64,000 nt of DNA from JABFSS01 sp964449445 (GTDB lineage Bacteria > Patescibacteriota > Gracilibacteria > Peribacterales > Peribacteraceae), in assembly GCA_964449445.1 (NCBI GenBank), contig CAYUZT010000004.1, positions 1 to 64,000 on the forward strand, read 5' to 3'. Shown piece by piece: positions 47,228 to 56,300 of the stretch. Both the position numbers and the translations under genes were made by a program. Within the stretch, counting starts at the first letter, position 1. Every line of letters starts with the position of its first letter. The notes beneath the pieces are model-generated. The model searched no databases and was not told the origin of the DNA. It was given only the letters and a program-made list of their open reading frames with translations.

Positions 47228-49002
47228 TGGCGCACCCCAATGGCGATCTCCGCATGGCAGAGATCGCACAGGCTGCGGAACAGTTGATCCAGTCTGAGGT
47301 CATATCTCCCGTTCCCTCCGTGCGATCACGTATGAGCGACGTCCGTCGCTCGATGATTGCCCTGTGTCTGACCGCTGGTGAGGCTCCCAAGGGTACTGGT
47401 CCAGTCAACAAAGAAAGCCTGCAAACGTTCGATGCTCATAGCAAAAGATTCCCGAAGGAATCTTTCCCGAAGCAGAGCGAATCGTGGTTTGATCAAGTGC
47501 GTACGTTTGCCGGGGTGGATGGCGCGGGTTTAAAAACGGATCAGCTCTTCTACATAGCATTGAACTTCAGTCCGGCTATACGTGATGACAAAAAAGGCAC
47601 GATCGCAAAGTTAAAAAAAATGCCGCCGGAAGAACTGATCCCGAATGCCTACAAAGGCCTTGTACTTATGGCGGAACACCAGGAAATTGACCGGTGGTGC
47701 AGCGAGATGAATGCATTCATCGATAAAGATGTTGTAGAGCAGTGGGATGCAGCCGATGCAAGCGGGCGCGAAACATTAAGGAACAAGACCCTGAAGCTAC
47801 TGGAAAAGGGTCTGCACACGGCATTTACCGACTTCATCGCAAAAGATCCCGGTCGTTTCGCTCCGTTACTCCTACGATTGCATGACACGATCCGGGCTGC
47901 CGCACAGCCCTTTGCAGATACGCTCACTGCAAGTGATGCGTCTGCTGCTGCACGTCTCTTGCGAGGTGTTGCGTACAGAGGTGCGTGGATGTTGCTTCTG
48001 CATACTGATATGGCGACGCCTGAAGTGGAGAAGAGAGCGGATCTTTCGGTACGCCTGCATCGAGCATTAACGCCAACGACGCATGTGAAAAAGAAAGAGG
48101 AGCCACAGCCAAAACCTGCGCCAGAGCTCCTATCTGATCTCACTGACGAGGAGAAAGTGTTATTGGAAAAATGGCCGAGTAACGTCGATCAAGCTATTAC
48201 CCGTTTCGGCAACGCTATCACGACATTCCGCACGAACCATTGGGCTGGTGACTTCCGATCCATGCTGATTCATGAATTTGGTGAAGGATTCCTTCTTGAT
48301 GAAGAATTGAAGCGACTCGAAGATCACATGCCAGCCGTAAAAGCGTATCCAAGCGAAGTGCTTCCTCCCGATGTCCTGACAGATCTTCAAACGCTATTTA
48401 GCAGCATCATTCCGGCAAAAATGATTGAACGCGCAGTAGCGTTTATCGCAGCCAGAAGGGCAAAGGGGAAGCCACCTCCTGTTCCAGTTCCAATTCCTAA
48501 GCCTCCTAGTAAACATGATAAGCATGACAAAAAGGACCATGATCATCATCATGATCATATGAATGGAGCGCATCACCATGGAGAAGGTCATCATGAACAT
48601 GTACATGATCAAGGCCCATCGATCTTCACTCCAAAGCACGAAGCCACTGTGCAATCGACACGACAAGCAATGGAGCAAGCAGGGTTCGCAAATCCCAATC
48701 TTGTTCTTCGGTATTTTGGAGGTGAATCCACCGGCGAAGATGCACACGGTCATGGAGAAGCTAAGCATGGTGAAGATCACGGGCACGATACAAGTACAAA
48801 GCAAAAAGAGTCGCCTTTTGGAGCAGGTTCTCCTCATCCAGGTTTGTACCTTCGTTACTTCGGCGGCTCTGCAGAAGAAAAAGAGCGTCATGGGGAGCAG
48901 CACGTAGAAAAGAAGGATGCTAAGAAAGATGAAGCTCCGAAGGTCGAAAAGACAGCGGAGATAAAAAAAGAAGAGAAGAAGACCGGAAAAAAGGCCGCGT
49001 AA
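47227..49002 (+). CDS. His-rich protein with repeated LRYFGG motif, 591 aa
   Basis: Unrecognised and mostly helical to about residue 420. A His/Asp/Lys-rich linker (about 428-463; KHDKHDKKDHDHHHDHMNG) could bind metal. The tail repeats a short motif, NPNLVLRYFGG (about 490) and HPGLYLRYFGG (about 540), separated by another His/Gly/Glu-rich linker, and ends in a Lys/Glu helix. Two copies of a motif on flexible linkers suggest docking sites. The start overlaps the preceding stop by 1 nt. Confidence 0.7.
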   Translation: MAHPNGDLRMAEIAQAAEQLIQSEVISPVPSVRSRMSDVRRSMIALCLTAGEAPKGTGPVNKESLQTFDAHSKRFPKESFPKQSESWFDQVRTFAGVDGAGLKTDQLFYIALNFSPAIRDDKKGTIAKLKKMPPEELIPNAYKGLVLMAEHQEIDRWCSEMNAFIDKDVVEQWDAADASGRETLRNKTLKLLEKGLHTAFTDFIAKDPGRFAPLLLRLHDTIRAAAQPFADTLTASDASAAARLLRGVAYRGAWMLLLHTDMATPEVEKRADLSVRLHRALTPTTHVKKKEEPQPKPAPELLSDLTDEEKVLLEKWPSNVDQAITRFGNAITTFRTNHWAGDFRSMLIHEFGEGFLLDEELKRLEDHMPAVKAYPSEVLPPDVLTDLQTLFSSIIPAKMIERAVAFIAARRAKGKPPPVPVPIPKPPSKHDKHDKKDHDHHHDHMNGAHHHGEGHHEHVHDQGPSIFTPKHEATVQSTRQAMEQAGFANPNLVLRYFGGESTGEDAHGHGEAKHGEDHGHDTSTKQKESPFGAGSPHPGLYLRYFGGSAEEKERHGEQHVEKKDAKKDEAPKVEKTAEIKKEEKKTGKKAA

Positions 49003-49139
49003 TTTTTTGTTTTCCTGTTTATGCTTTAAAGAAAGGATTTTGTTTATAGTAAGCCAAAAATCGAAGTTTGCGTTCTAGTGATAATACGGTGCTATACCCT
49101 AACATTTCCCGGCTTTTTATGGTAAAATAGTAAGATTTC

Positions 49140-52100
49140 ATGAAAGACCAAACACACACATTTCTGAGGCATGTCGGGCTCATGAAGGCTTTCCTATCGC
49201 CATTTCGCGAAAGCAGAGAGTGTGGTCGGGTCAGTGCTGCTCCGCAGCCAACATCCGGTGAATCGGATCCGTACATCCGTCGTTTTGAATTGGATCGGAG
49301 AGGTACTGCGGAACACCAACATGCCCAATGGAATTTCCTTCGCAAGACCGCCGGATACGGCCGCTGGAGTATGGGCAGACTCTTTGGGTTCGATACCACG
49401 GCCAAAGAGGGGCGCATTCAGGCCAAGGAGTCGAGATTTGGAATTGGTGAATACAAGGAAGAAGCAAATGTTCGCGCATGGCTGCTGAGCACAAATTCGA
49501 AGGAATTCAAGGATGAGATGGGAAAAGTCTTCAAAAAAACGAGGCGGCTGCATTTTCGGGCAGCAGGCACTGGTGCAGTGGACCAGACGCTATCGGATGT
49601 CGATATTACTGTGGACTTGAAAAATGCTGCCTGGAGAGATGCGTCTTCTCTTACGCAAGATCGCATCGTTTCGAGAATTACTGCAATGAGAGGGATGGCT
49701 GATCTTCGAGCTATTGGGATCACTTTTACTGATGGGCGTCTCCACCATTTTACAAACGAACAAGCGAAAGAGATTGCCAAGTTCATTATGGTTCGAAATT
49801 CACGGGGCAATCTTGCTACAGGAATGGTGGGTGAAGTGAACGTGCGGATGGCTCAGAAAATGTTGCTCGATCATCCTGAGGACGTAAAAAAGTTAGAAGG
49901 AGATCATGGACATGCAGAAGCAGAGCTGAAGAAGGCCGAAGGGAAAAAGACACTTTCTGAGCAGCTGGAGCATTTGCGTAAGCGAGAAGCGAAATCATTT
50001 GCGGAAGATTTTCAGCAGGCAAACACTCTCATAGTTCAGTCGCAAGCAGAATATAAAGACTTGGAAAACCAGCGAAGGCTTCTGGCGGACGATAGAGCGA
50101 ATTTGCGCGGAGGTCCGACTGCTCCGGCCGCCGCTCTTCCCGGAGCTGCGCCGGGAACCACTGTTCCTGCCGGAGGACTCACATTGCCTCCTAATAGCGT
50201 AGTTCCACAAGGACTCGTGATTCCTGCTGCCACTGCAGTACCAGCAGGAGGAATATTCCTCCCTCCAGGAACGGTTCTTCCTGGTGGCGCGACGAGTGTT
50301 CCCCCTGGTGCTGCTGCAACCGTTGTAGGAGCTGCAGGATTGACGCTCAATGCAGGAGTAATTTTGATAGGAGGAGCAACCATACCTTCGGGTACGGTGC
50401 TTCCGACGGGGATTGCTCTGCCTCAAGGGACTGTTCTGCCTGGAGGAGCGACTACGGCAGGAACGAATCCTTCGAATTACACTTTCGCCAGTGCTTTCCT
50501 TGGGCGCCAAGGATACATCGACAGTAATCAGATCAACCTGCTTCCGCAGGAACGCGATAGAAGGGATATCCAAAATGACATTGCCGCAGAAATCACCCGT
50601 CTCGAGACGGAGAAATCTCGAGTGAGTACTGAACAGAAACGTCTGCAAGATGTTGTTGATTATTACCAGAAATTAACCAACGAACTCGAACAGGTGTATG
50701 CACAAATTAGCCGTGCGGGTTTTTCAGTTGGACCTGCTGCTTTTACGAGTTTGTTCGAAGCGACAGGGACACCTCGACGGATTGATAGAGCTAGAATGAA
50801 TTCGACCGTCAATCCCATTGCTCTTGCAGATGCCATTGCTGAACACTGTGGCAAACTCGGAAAGCCGGAAGACTTTAATGATGAAATCGAAAAAGCGAAA
50901 GAACACGCTAAAGAAGCAAAAGATGACAAAGTTGTTGGTGCCCGATCGGTGATTGAAATATTCAAGACAAATTTTATGCGAAAAGAAGAAGTTGGAGTGG
51001 ACGAAGCGCAGACACGCGCATTTCAGACATTCTTTAAGAATGAACTCTCTCTTTCGGAGAATCGTCAAATTGAGCAGGAGATAGATCATCTCTTTAACAG
51101 GCAATTGACACTCACACGAGGAACAATTAATGGCGCACTATCCGCAGGTAAGGCTCTGATCAAGGGATCAGATGAGATATACATCTGCAAAATTGCGGAG
51201 CAAGTGGGAGTACCTCCTGGAGCAGGCACTGGTGCAACGAAATGGCGGCACAAAATTTTGGAAGGAGCAGAATGGACCGGCGCTGGGGCTGGTGTAGGAG
51301 CTGCTCTGGGCGCTTCTGGAATTCTCACCTCACTCCCGGTATCAGGTCTTGCCACTGCAACTGCCATCGGTGCCGCCCCACTCGCTCTAGCTGCGGCAGG
51401 CACTCTCGGCGCTTTTGTTTGCGGTTACAGGGCATTGAAATCGAGGTTTCTTGGTCGCAGATTGGGATGGGCAGCAGGAGCACTAGGAAGTGGTGCAACA
51501 GGGGCTATTGCAGGCCTAGCGACCTACACAGGATTGGCTCTTCCATACGGATATTCAATACCCACACTCACATCCTTGGGTGTTGGACTTGGAACTTCGT
51601 TCGCCATTCCTCCCGTTGCGCTGGCTGCAGCTGCAGGCGTAGGTGCGTACTCGGCATTCAAGTTCTTTGGCTTAGATCGCAAGATGTTTGGTTCGCGCCA
51701 GCTTGCCTATCTATGGCCTCGTTGGGGTGCACGTCCGGCATGGGGTGCTATTGCACATGACCGTCTTGCTCTCAAGATTGCATGGGATTCGATGGTGAAG
51801 GGTGTGAAGGAAGGAAAGCTCAGCAACACCTGGTATGTTCGCAATCAAATGCAGGAACTGGGACGCCTGCTCCTTGGCACTATGGCGGAAGAGATGGGCG
51901 AAGAAGTGGGCGCTCAGATGAAGATTGATCCCAAGCAGTGGAAGTTCTTCTCCATGGATAATAAACGTGCGCAGCTGCAACGTCAGATCAGTGAACTATT
52001 TACCGTGGGTGCCGCGGGAGTGGGCGGAAAAGTGCGGCCAGGAATTGCTGAGGGGGCGAAGTACGTTGAAGGCGAAGCGACAAAGAGCCGTGGCGGATGG

Positions 52101-52169
52101 AGACGGGGGCTCTGGAATGCATTTGGAAAGGATGGTGCTATGACCAAATGGCTGAATGAGAAGCGATAA
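49140..52169 (+). CDS. Large unknown protein with Pro/Gly repeats and hydrophobic Gly-rich segments, 1009 aa
   Basis: Unrecognised. Order: basic/soluble N-terminal 240 residues, coiled coil (about 250-320), a Pro/Gly/Val region of 8-15-residue repeats (about 322-445; VPAGGIFLPPGTVLPGG), another coiled coil (470-530), a soluble region, then Gly/Ala-rich hydrophobic segments (about 705-845) and a soluble C terminus ending in WLNEKR. TAAAAT lies 11 nt and TAAGAT 3 nt before the ATG. The hydrophobic part resembles that of the 376-aa protein at 58038. Confidence 0.7.
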   Translation: MKDQTHTFLRHVGLMKAFLSPFRESRECGRVSAAPQPTSGESDPYIRRFELDRRGTAEHQHAQWNFLRKTAGYGRWSMGRLFGFDTTAKEGRIQAKESRFGIGEYKEEANVRAWLLSTNSKEFKDEMGKVFKKTRRLHFRAAGTGAVDQTLSDVDITVDLKNAAWRDASSLTQDRIVSRITAMRGMADLRAIGITFTDGRLHHFTNEQAKEIAKFIMVRNSRGNLATGMVGEVNVRMAQKMLLDHPEDVKKLEGDHGHAEAELKKAEGKKTLSEQLEHLRKREAKSFAEDFQQANTLIVQSQAEYKDLENQRRLLADDRANLRGGPTAPAAALPGAAPGTTVPAGGLTLPPNSVVPQGLVIPAATAVPAGGIFLPPGTVLPGGATSVPPGAAATVVGAAGLTLNAGVILIGGATIPSGTVLPTGIALPQGTVLPGGATTAGTNPSNYTFASAFLGRQGYIDSNQINLLPQERDRRDIQNDIAAEITRLETEKSRVSTEQKRLQDVVDYYQKLTNELEQVYAQISRAGFSVGPAAFTSLFEATGTPRRIDRARMNSTVNPIALADAIAEHCGKLGKPEDFNDEIEKAKEHAKEAKDDKVVGARSVIEIFKTNFMRKEEVGVDEAQTRAFQTFFKNELSLSENRQIEQEIDHLFNRQLTLTRGTINGALSAGKALIKGSDEIYICKIAEQVGVPPGAGTGATKWRHKILEGAEWTGAGAGVGAALGASGILTSLPVSGLATATAIGAAPLALAAAGTLGAFVCGYRALKSRFLGRRLGWAAGALGSGATGAIAGLATYTGLALPYGYSIPTLTSLGVGLGTSFAIPPVALAAAAGVGAYSAFKFFGLDRKMFGSRQLAYLWPRWGARPAWGAIAHDRLALKIAWDSMVKGVKEGKLSNTWYVRNQMQELGRLLLGTMAEEMGEEVGAQMKIDPKQWKFFSMDNKRAQLQRQISELFTVGAAGVGGKVRPGIAEGAKYVEGEATKSRGGWRRGLWNAFGKDGAMTKWLNEKR

Positions 52170-52251
52170 TGAAATGGGACGATAACATTTTGCTTTCAAT
52201 TAATAGGCATTTTTTGCCTTATTTAAGCCATAATTTAAAATGAAATAATAC

Positions 52252-52280
52252 TTGAAAAAGTCAACTATTAGGCATAAAAT
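52252..52280 (+). promoter_or_regulatory. Promoter TTGAAA-N17-TAAAAT
   Basis: TTGAAA (52252-52257), exact 17-nt spacer, TAAAAT (52275-52280), in an AT-rich gap. Transcription would start near 52287, giving a leader of about 195 nt, unlike the short or absent leaders elsewhere. Confidence 0.65.
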
Positions 52281-52352
52281 ACTAGATAGCTGATCCTTCA
52301 CAACACCTACTTATTTTTAGGAGTTTCTCACTGCAATTTCGCTCGGATATAT

Positions 52353-52480
52353 GACTCTTCCCTCAGGAAATTTAGGACAGATTTTCTTAGGGAAGAGTCT
52401 ATGTATCTGCTCCCACTTGCATCGGCTGGTGCCGTTTGCGCGCAAGTGGAGCATCACTCATTAGCCTTAGGAGGGCTAAT
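52353..52480 (+). promoter_or_regulatory. Structured 5' leader with sequestered Shine-Dalgarno
   Basis: Three hairpins lie in series: GACTCTTCCC/GGGAAGAGTC (52353-52399), GCTCCCACTTGC/GCAAGTGGAGC with inner CGGC/GCCG (52409-52452), and ATTAGCC/GGCTAAT (52460-52480). The last loop exposes or hides AGGAGG (52469-52474) just before the ATG at 52482. It could be a riboswitch, thermometer or translational operator. Confidence 0.6.
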
Positions 52481-52481
52481 C

Positions 52482-53207
52482 ATGGTCGAGTTCGTGCAGA
52501 ATTGGGAAACCGCTCACACGGTGTGGCTCCTCATCGGCCTCGGGGCGTTGGGTTTCGGGATCCTTCTGTTCACTGTCGTCTTCGACAGCGTTCGGAAGTC
52601 CGTCACCAAGGTGCTCGGGGTCATGACAGCAGCGAAAGCGGCTGCCGCCGCGCCCACGCAGGCTGAAGCCAATGCCGCCGATGTCACCGAACGTACCCTC
52701 GGTGGTGTCGTCGGTGAGTTGTTCGGATTTTTCGTCGGCGCCGTCGGCCTCGCGATCATTGTCGGTGTCTTCATCAGCGTCAACTACCGCATTACCATTG
52801 CGGAGGGGCTGTCTGCTCTGGAAACCGTCAAGACCGAGAAGGCCAAGGTCGAAGCGAGTCTCCAAACCGCCCAGACCGAGGCCGAGGCTGCGAAGAAGCA
52901 AGCCGAATCCGTCAAGACTCAGGCCGAAAAGGACATCGCTGCCGCGAAGGTGCCCCCTCCGCCGGTTGCGGTGCCCAAGGCGACCTATGATCCGACGAGC
53001 AAGAAGCTGGCCGTCTCCGATCCCCCCGATGGCACCTGGTTTCTCCAGGTCGTCTACAAGGGCGGAAAGCCGGATCCGCAAGGTTTCCGACCTGCGCCCG
53101 AGATCGAGGTTAAGACGGGGACGCCGGAGTTCGTCACTTGGTTCCGCGAGGAAACGGGCGGCAACGTCCGTCAATCCGCGGCTGCCAGGGTCGAGCTGAA
53201 GAAGTAG
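52482..53207 (+). CDS. GC-rich membrane/coiled-coil protein with canonical expression signals
   Basis: 241 residues from ATG 52482, chosen for the strong AGGAGG 7 nt before it. Two membrane helices (VWLLIGLGALGFGILLFTVVF; FGFFVGAVGLAIIVGVFISV) flank a cytoplasmic stretch. A coiled coil follows (about 108-165; KTEKAKVEASLQTAQTEAEAA), then a Pro linker and a small C-terminal beta domain (DGTWFLQVVYKGGKP). Codon use is much GC-richer than in the neighbours, suggesting transfer or high expression. Family not recognised. Confidence 0.75.
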   Translation: MVEFVQNWETAHTVWLLIGLGALGFGILLFTVVFDSVRKSVTKVLGVMTAAKAAAAAPTQAEANAADVTERTLGGVVGELFGFFVGAVGLAIIVGVFISVNYRITIAEGLSALETVKTEKAKVEASLQTAQTEAEAAKKQAESVKTQAEKDIAAAKVPPPPVAVPKATYDPTSKKLAVSDPPDGTWFLQVVYKGGKPDPQGFRPAPEIEVKTGTPEFVTWFREETGGNVRQSAAARVELKK

Positions 53208-53232
53208 GTGTGTGGCTAAGGGATTAGCTACC

Positions 53233-53307
53233 GGAGAGCGAGCGCAACGCCAATTCGCGTTCGCTCTCCACACCTTTGATTATGACCGGAATCGTCCGGC
53301 TTTTTTT
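53233..53307 (+). terminator. Tandem hairpins with intrinsic terminator
   Basis: GGAGAGCGA/TCGCTCTCC (53233-53269), then CCGGA-ATCG-TCCGG followed by C and seven T (53286-53307). A strong double terminator for the preceding gene. Confidence 0.85.
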
Positions 53308-53351
53308 ATATGCGAAAATCTTTGCTGTCATTATTCCGGTTTCTCTTGATA

Positions 53352-56300
53352 TTAGAGAGTTGTAGGCGGAAGGCCCGGCGCTCGTGGAACGGCAGGAGTA
53401 GGCAGCGGTGGTGTAAAACCCGGTGCTGGAGGAACGTACATGGCAGGCAGATCTGGTGCCCGAGGAATGACGAGCCAGGGTGTAATGGGTGGAACGCCCG
53501 GTGCCGGGGGAATGACGATGGCAGGGGTACCTGCAGGTGATCCTGGTGCGGGGGGTATAACGATCCCTGGCGTTGCAGGAGGAATGCCCGGTGCAGCTGG
53601 AACCACGATCATCGGTGTTCCTGCAACAATTCCCGGGGGAGGCGGTACTCCGGATGCGGATGCCACTGGCGGCAAGCCTGGTGCGGGGGGGACGACAATC
53701 CAGGGAGTGGAAGAGGGCAATCCCGGCGCAGGCGGTACAACAATTGCTGGCGTTCCAGCAGGCAATCCAGGAGCCGGAGGGATCACAATTCCTGGCATCG
53801 TTGCTGGCAATCCAGGAGGAGGGGGCACCATTCTCATAGGAGTGCCCGGCGAGAGAATTCCTAGAGGTGGTACGGTGAGAGGAAGTCCTGGTGCAGGGGG
53901 AACCAAACTCGGTACTGAGGATGGCAATCCAGGAGCCGATGGCGGCACAGGTGCTGGCACTGGAGGGACAAAGCCAGGGGGAGGTGGAACCATTTGCGCT
54001 GGCAATCCAGGAGCAGACGGCATCACGATCCATGGAGTTGTAGCAGGGAGTCCAGGTGCCGGGGGGATCACGATCGCGGGAGTATTCGCAGGCAGACCAG
54101 GGGCTGCAGGGATCACAATTCCAGGCATAGTCGCTGGCAGGCCGGGTGGTTGTGGCATGACGATCATCGGAATCCCGGGTGGCACGCCAGGAGGTAATGG
54201 AACTCCCGGAGAGGTTGGTATGGGCGCAATGCCAGGAGCCGGTGGTATGACGATCCACGGAGTGGAAGACGGCAATCCCGGTGCAGGCGGTACGAGCAAT
54301 GTCGGAGTTCCTGCGGGCAGACCGGGTGCTGGTGGTATTACGATTCCCGGAGTTGCCGGTGGCAGGCCAGGTGGTGGAGGGATGACGAGAGTTTGGGTTC
54401 CCGGTGGCAGTCCCGGCGGAGCTGGAGGCACAGTAATTTGGGGGAGTCCGGGTGCCGGAGGCACGAGCACAGGAACAGGGGGTGTGATTCCTGGCGCAGA
54501 CAATGTGGGAGGCAAGCCTGGTGCGGTAGGAATTGGCGGCAGACCGGGTGCTGACAATGGTGGAGACAAACCTGGAGCAGCAGGAATTGGCGGCAAGCCC
54601 GGAGCTGCAGGTGCAGCAGGTGGGGGAATGCCGGGTGCCGGCGGAATAGGTACTGAAGGTGGCATTCCTGGTGCGGGTGGCACGGGCGGCAAACCTGGAG
54701 GAGCAGGAATTGGCGGCAGGCCGGGGGGCGTGGGGATATCTGGTCCAGTCGGAGGTGCAGGTGTTGGCCCACTTGGTGCTGATGGCCCAGCAGGGGTCGG
54801 CGGAGTCGTTACAGGTGTTGTTGGAGTCGGCGGCGGCAATCCCGCAATAATATCTTCGAGTGATTTCACGAGAGCTGCATCAGGGCCTGCGGTGATTCCC
54901 AAAAGCAGCATTGTTCCAACGATATCGCGTATGCCATCGGCATTGGGCATTCCACCGCGGAAGCTTGGTTGTTCAAGCAGCGCTTTTATGGCTGCAGGCC
55001 GACCGGCGGCGGGATCGGACGTACTGACTCTTGTATATTCATCCACAAACTTCTGTGCCACCGTCCTCACCCGATTGCGCAGTTCCAGATCCACGGCTTC
55101 ATCAGGCGTAATTTCCTGAAGCGACAAATACAGATAGGCGACTTGGCGTGTGTTCTCCACTGCGCGCAGGCGACTGGGTTCGCTTGTCGCATCCAAACGG
55201 GCAGCGTCATCCGGACGGAAATCATTGAGCAGCTGCCGCATCGTCATGGCCGCCCACATGCCATTGAGAGGCCGCGTTTCATCGGGACCAAGAATGTTAT
55301 TCAGGAGGAACTCGTTACTCACGAGCAGGTTCTGCTCCTCGGTGGGGGAGATGAAGCGGTCGCTGGGATTGCTATCGAGCGCGTGGTTGCCGTCGCGGCG
55401 GTGGGTGGAAAGCTGCGCGATCACGATGTCATTTGTCACTCGCTGCGCGTAGTACTGCTCACCCTGTTCGATGTACCGTTGATACTGCGGCGAGGCGATC
55501 ATGCGCTGCACGAAGGTCGTCAAACGGTCGCGTGCTTCCTTGGGAGTTGCGCCGAACCGCGCAACCGTTGTCGCAGGCAGCGCATTGATGAAGATCTGCG
55601 CCGCGCGCTCGGGGTTCTTCATGCGGGTAAAGCGCTCCTGATGACTGGTGATCTGCTTGCGCAGTTCCGCGAGACCCGCGGGACCGCTCGCAACGCCACT
55701 GAAGAAGCGCTGTTCCAGCAGTCTCTTCACGTTCTCCAGGCTCTGAATGTTCTGGAAGTTACTGAAGATCCTCAACGTGTTATTGATGTACTGTCCGATG
55801 TTGCTCGCAATTGCGGCAAGGTTCAGGCGATCCGGACTGCCTGCAGCTCCAATGATGCGAACGATGTCTTCGGTACCCAGAGGCGATCCGCCGCCGCGCG
55901 CAGCGGCTCCTATGTAGACCGCATACTTGACCTGCTCCAGGATACGGAGAACCTCGGAGAGAGATTTGTCGGTATCGTCGAGCAGAGCAATGGCGAAGCG
56001 TTCCAGTTCCGTTGCGGCACCTGCATTCAGGAGTGGAAGACGGCTGGGTGGCCGGCCGCTTGCGGATGCCAGGAATTCCTGGAACTCGGCCAGAATCACC
56101 TTTTTACTCGCTTCCCGCTCGGGCGTGAGCGGCAACGTGCGCGCGTTCTGGTAGAGTGCAATTTCGGCAGTCCGTGTGATATTGGGCGGCGTGCCGGGGG
56201 CCGTGACGCGTTCCGCGTTATCCGGCCGCTCGGCGTTCTCGGGGCTTTCGGCCATGAACATTTCGATGAGTTCGATGAGGCTCTTGTTCGGATAATTCGC

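Noticed and set aside
53440..55119. A 559-codon open frame on the plus strand full of Gly-Ala-Gly repeats
   Set aside because: It is the mirror of the Pro-repeat gene on the minus strand: Pro/Gly codons read backwards stay open. There is no promoter or start signal, and the minus protein has normal domains upstream of the repeat.
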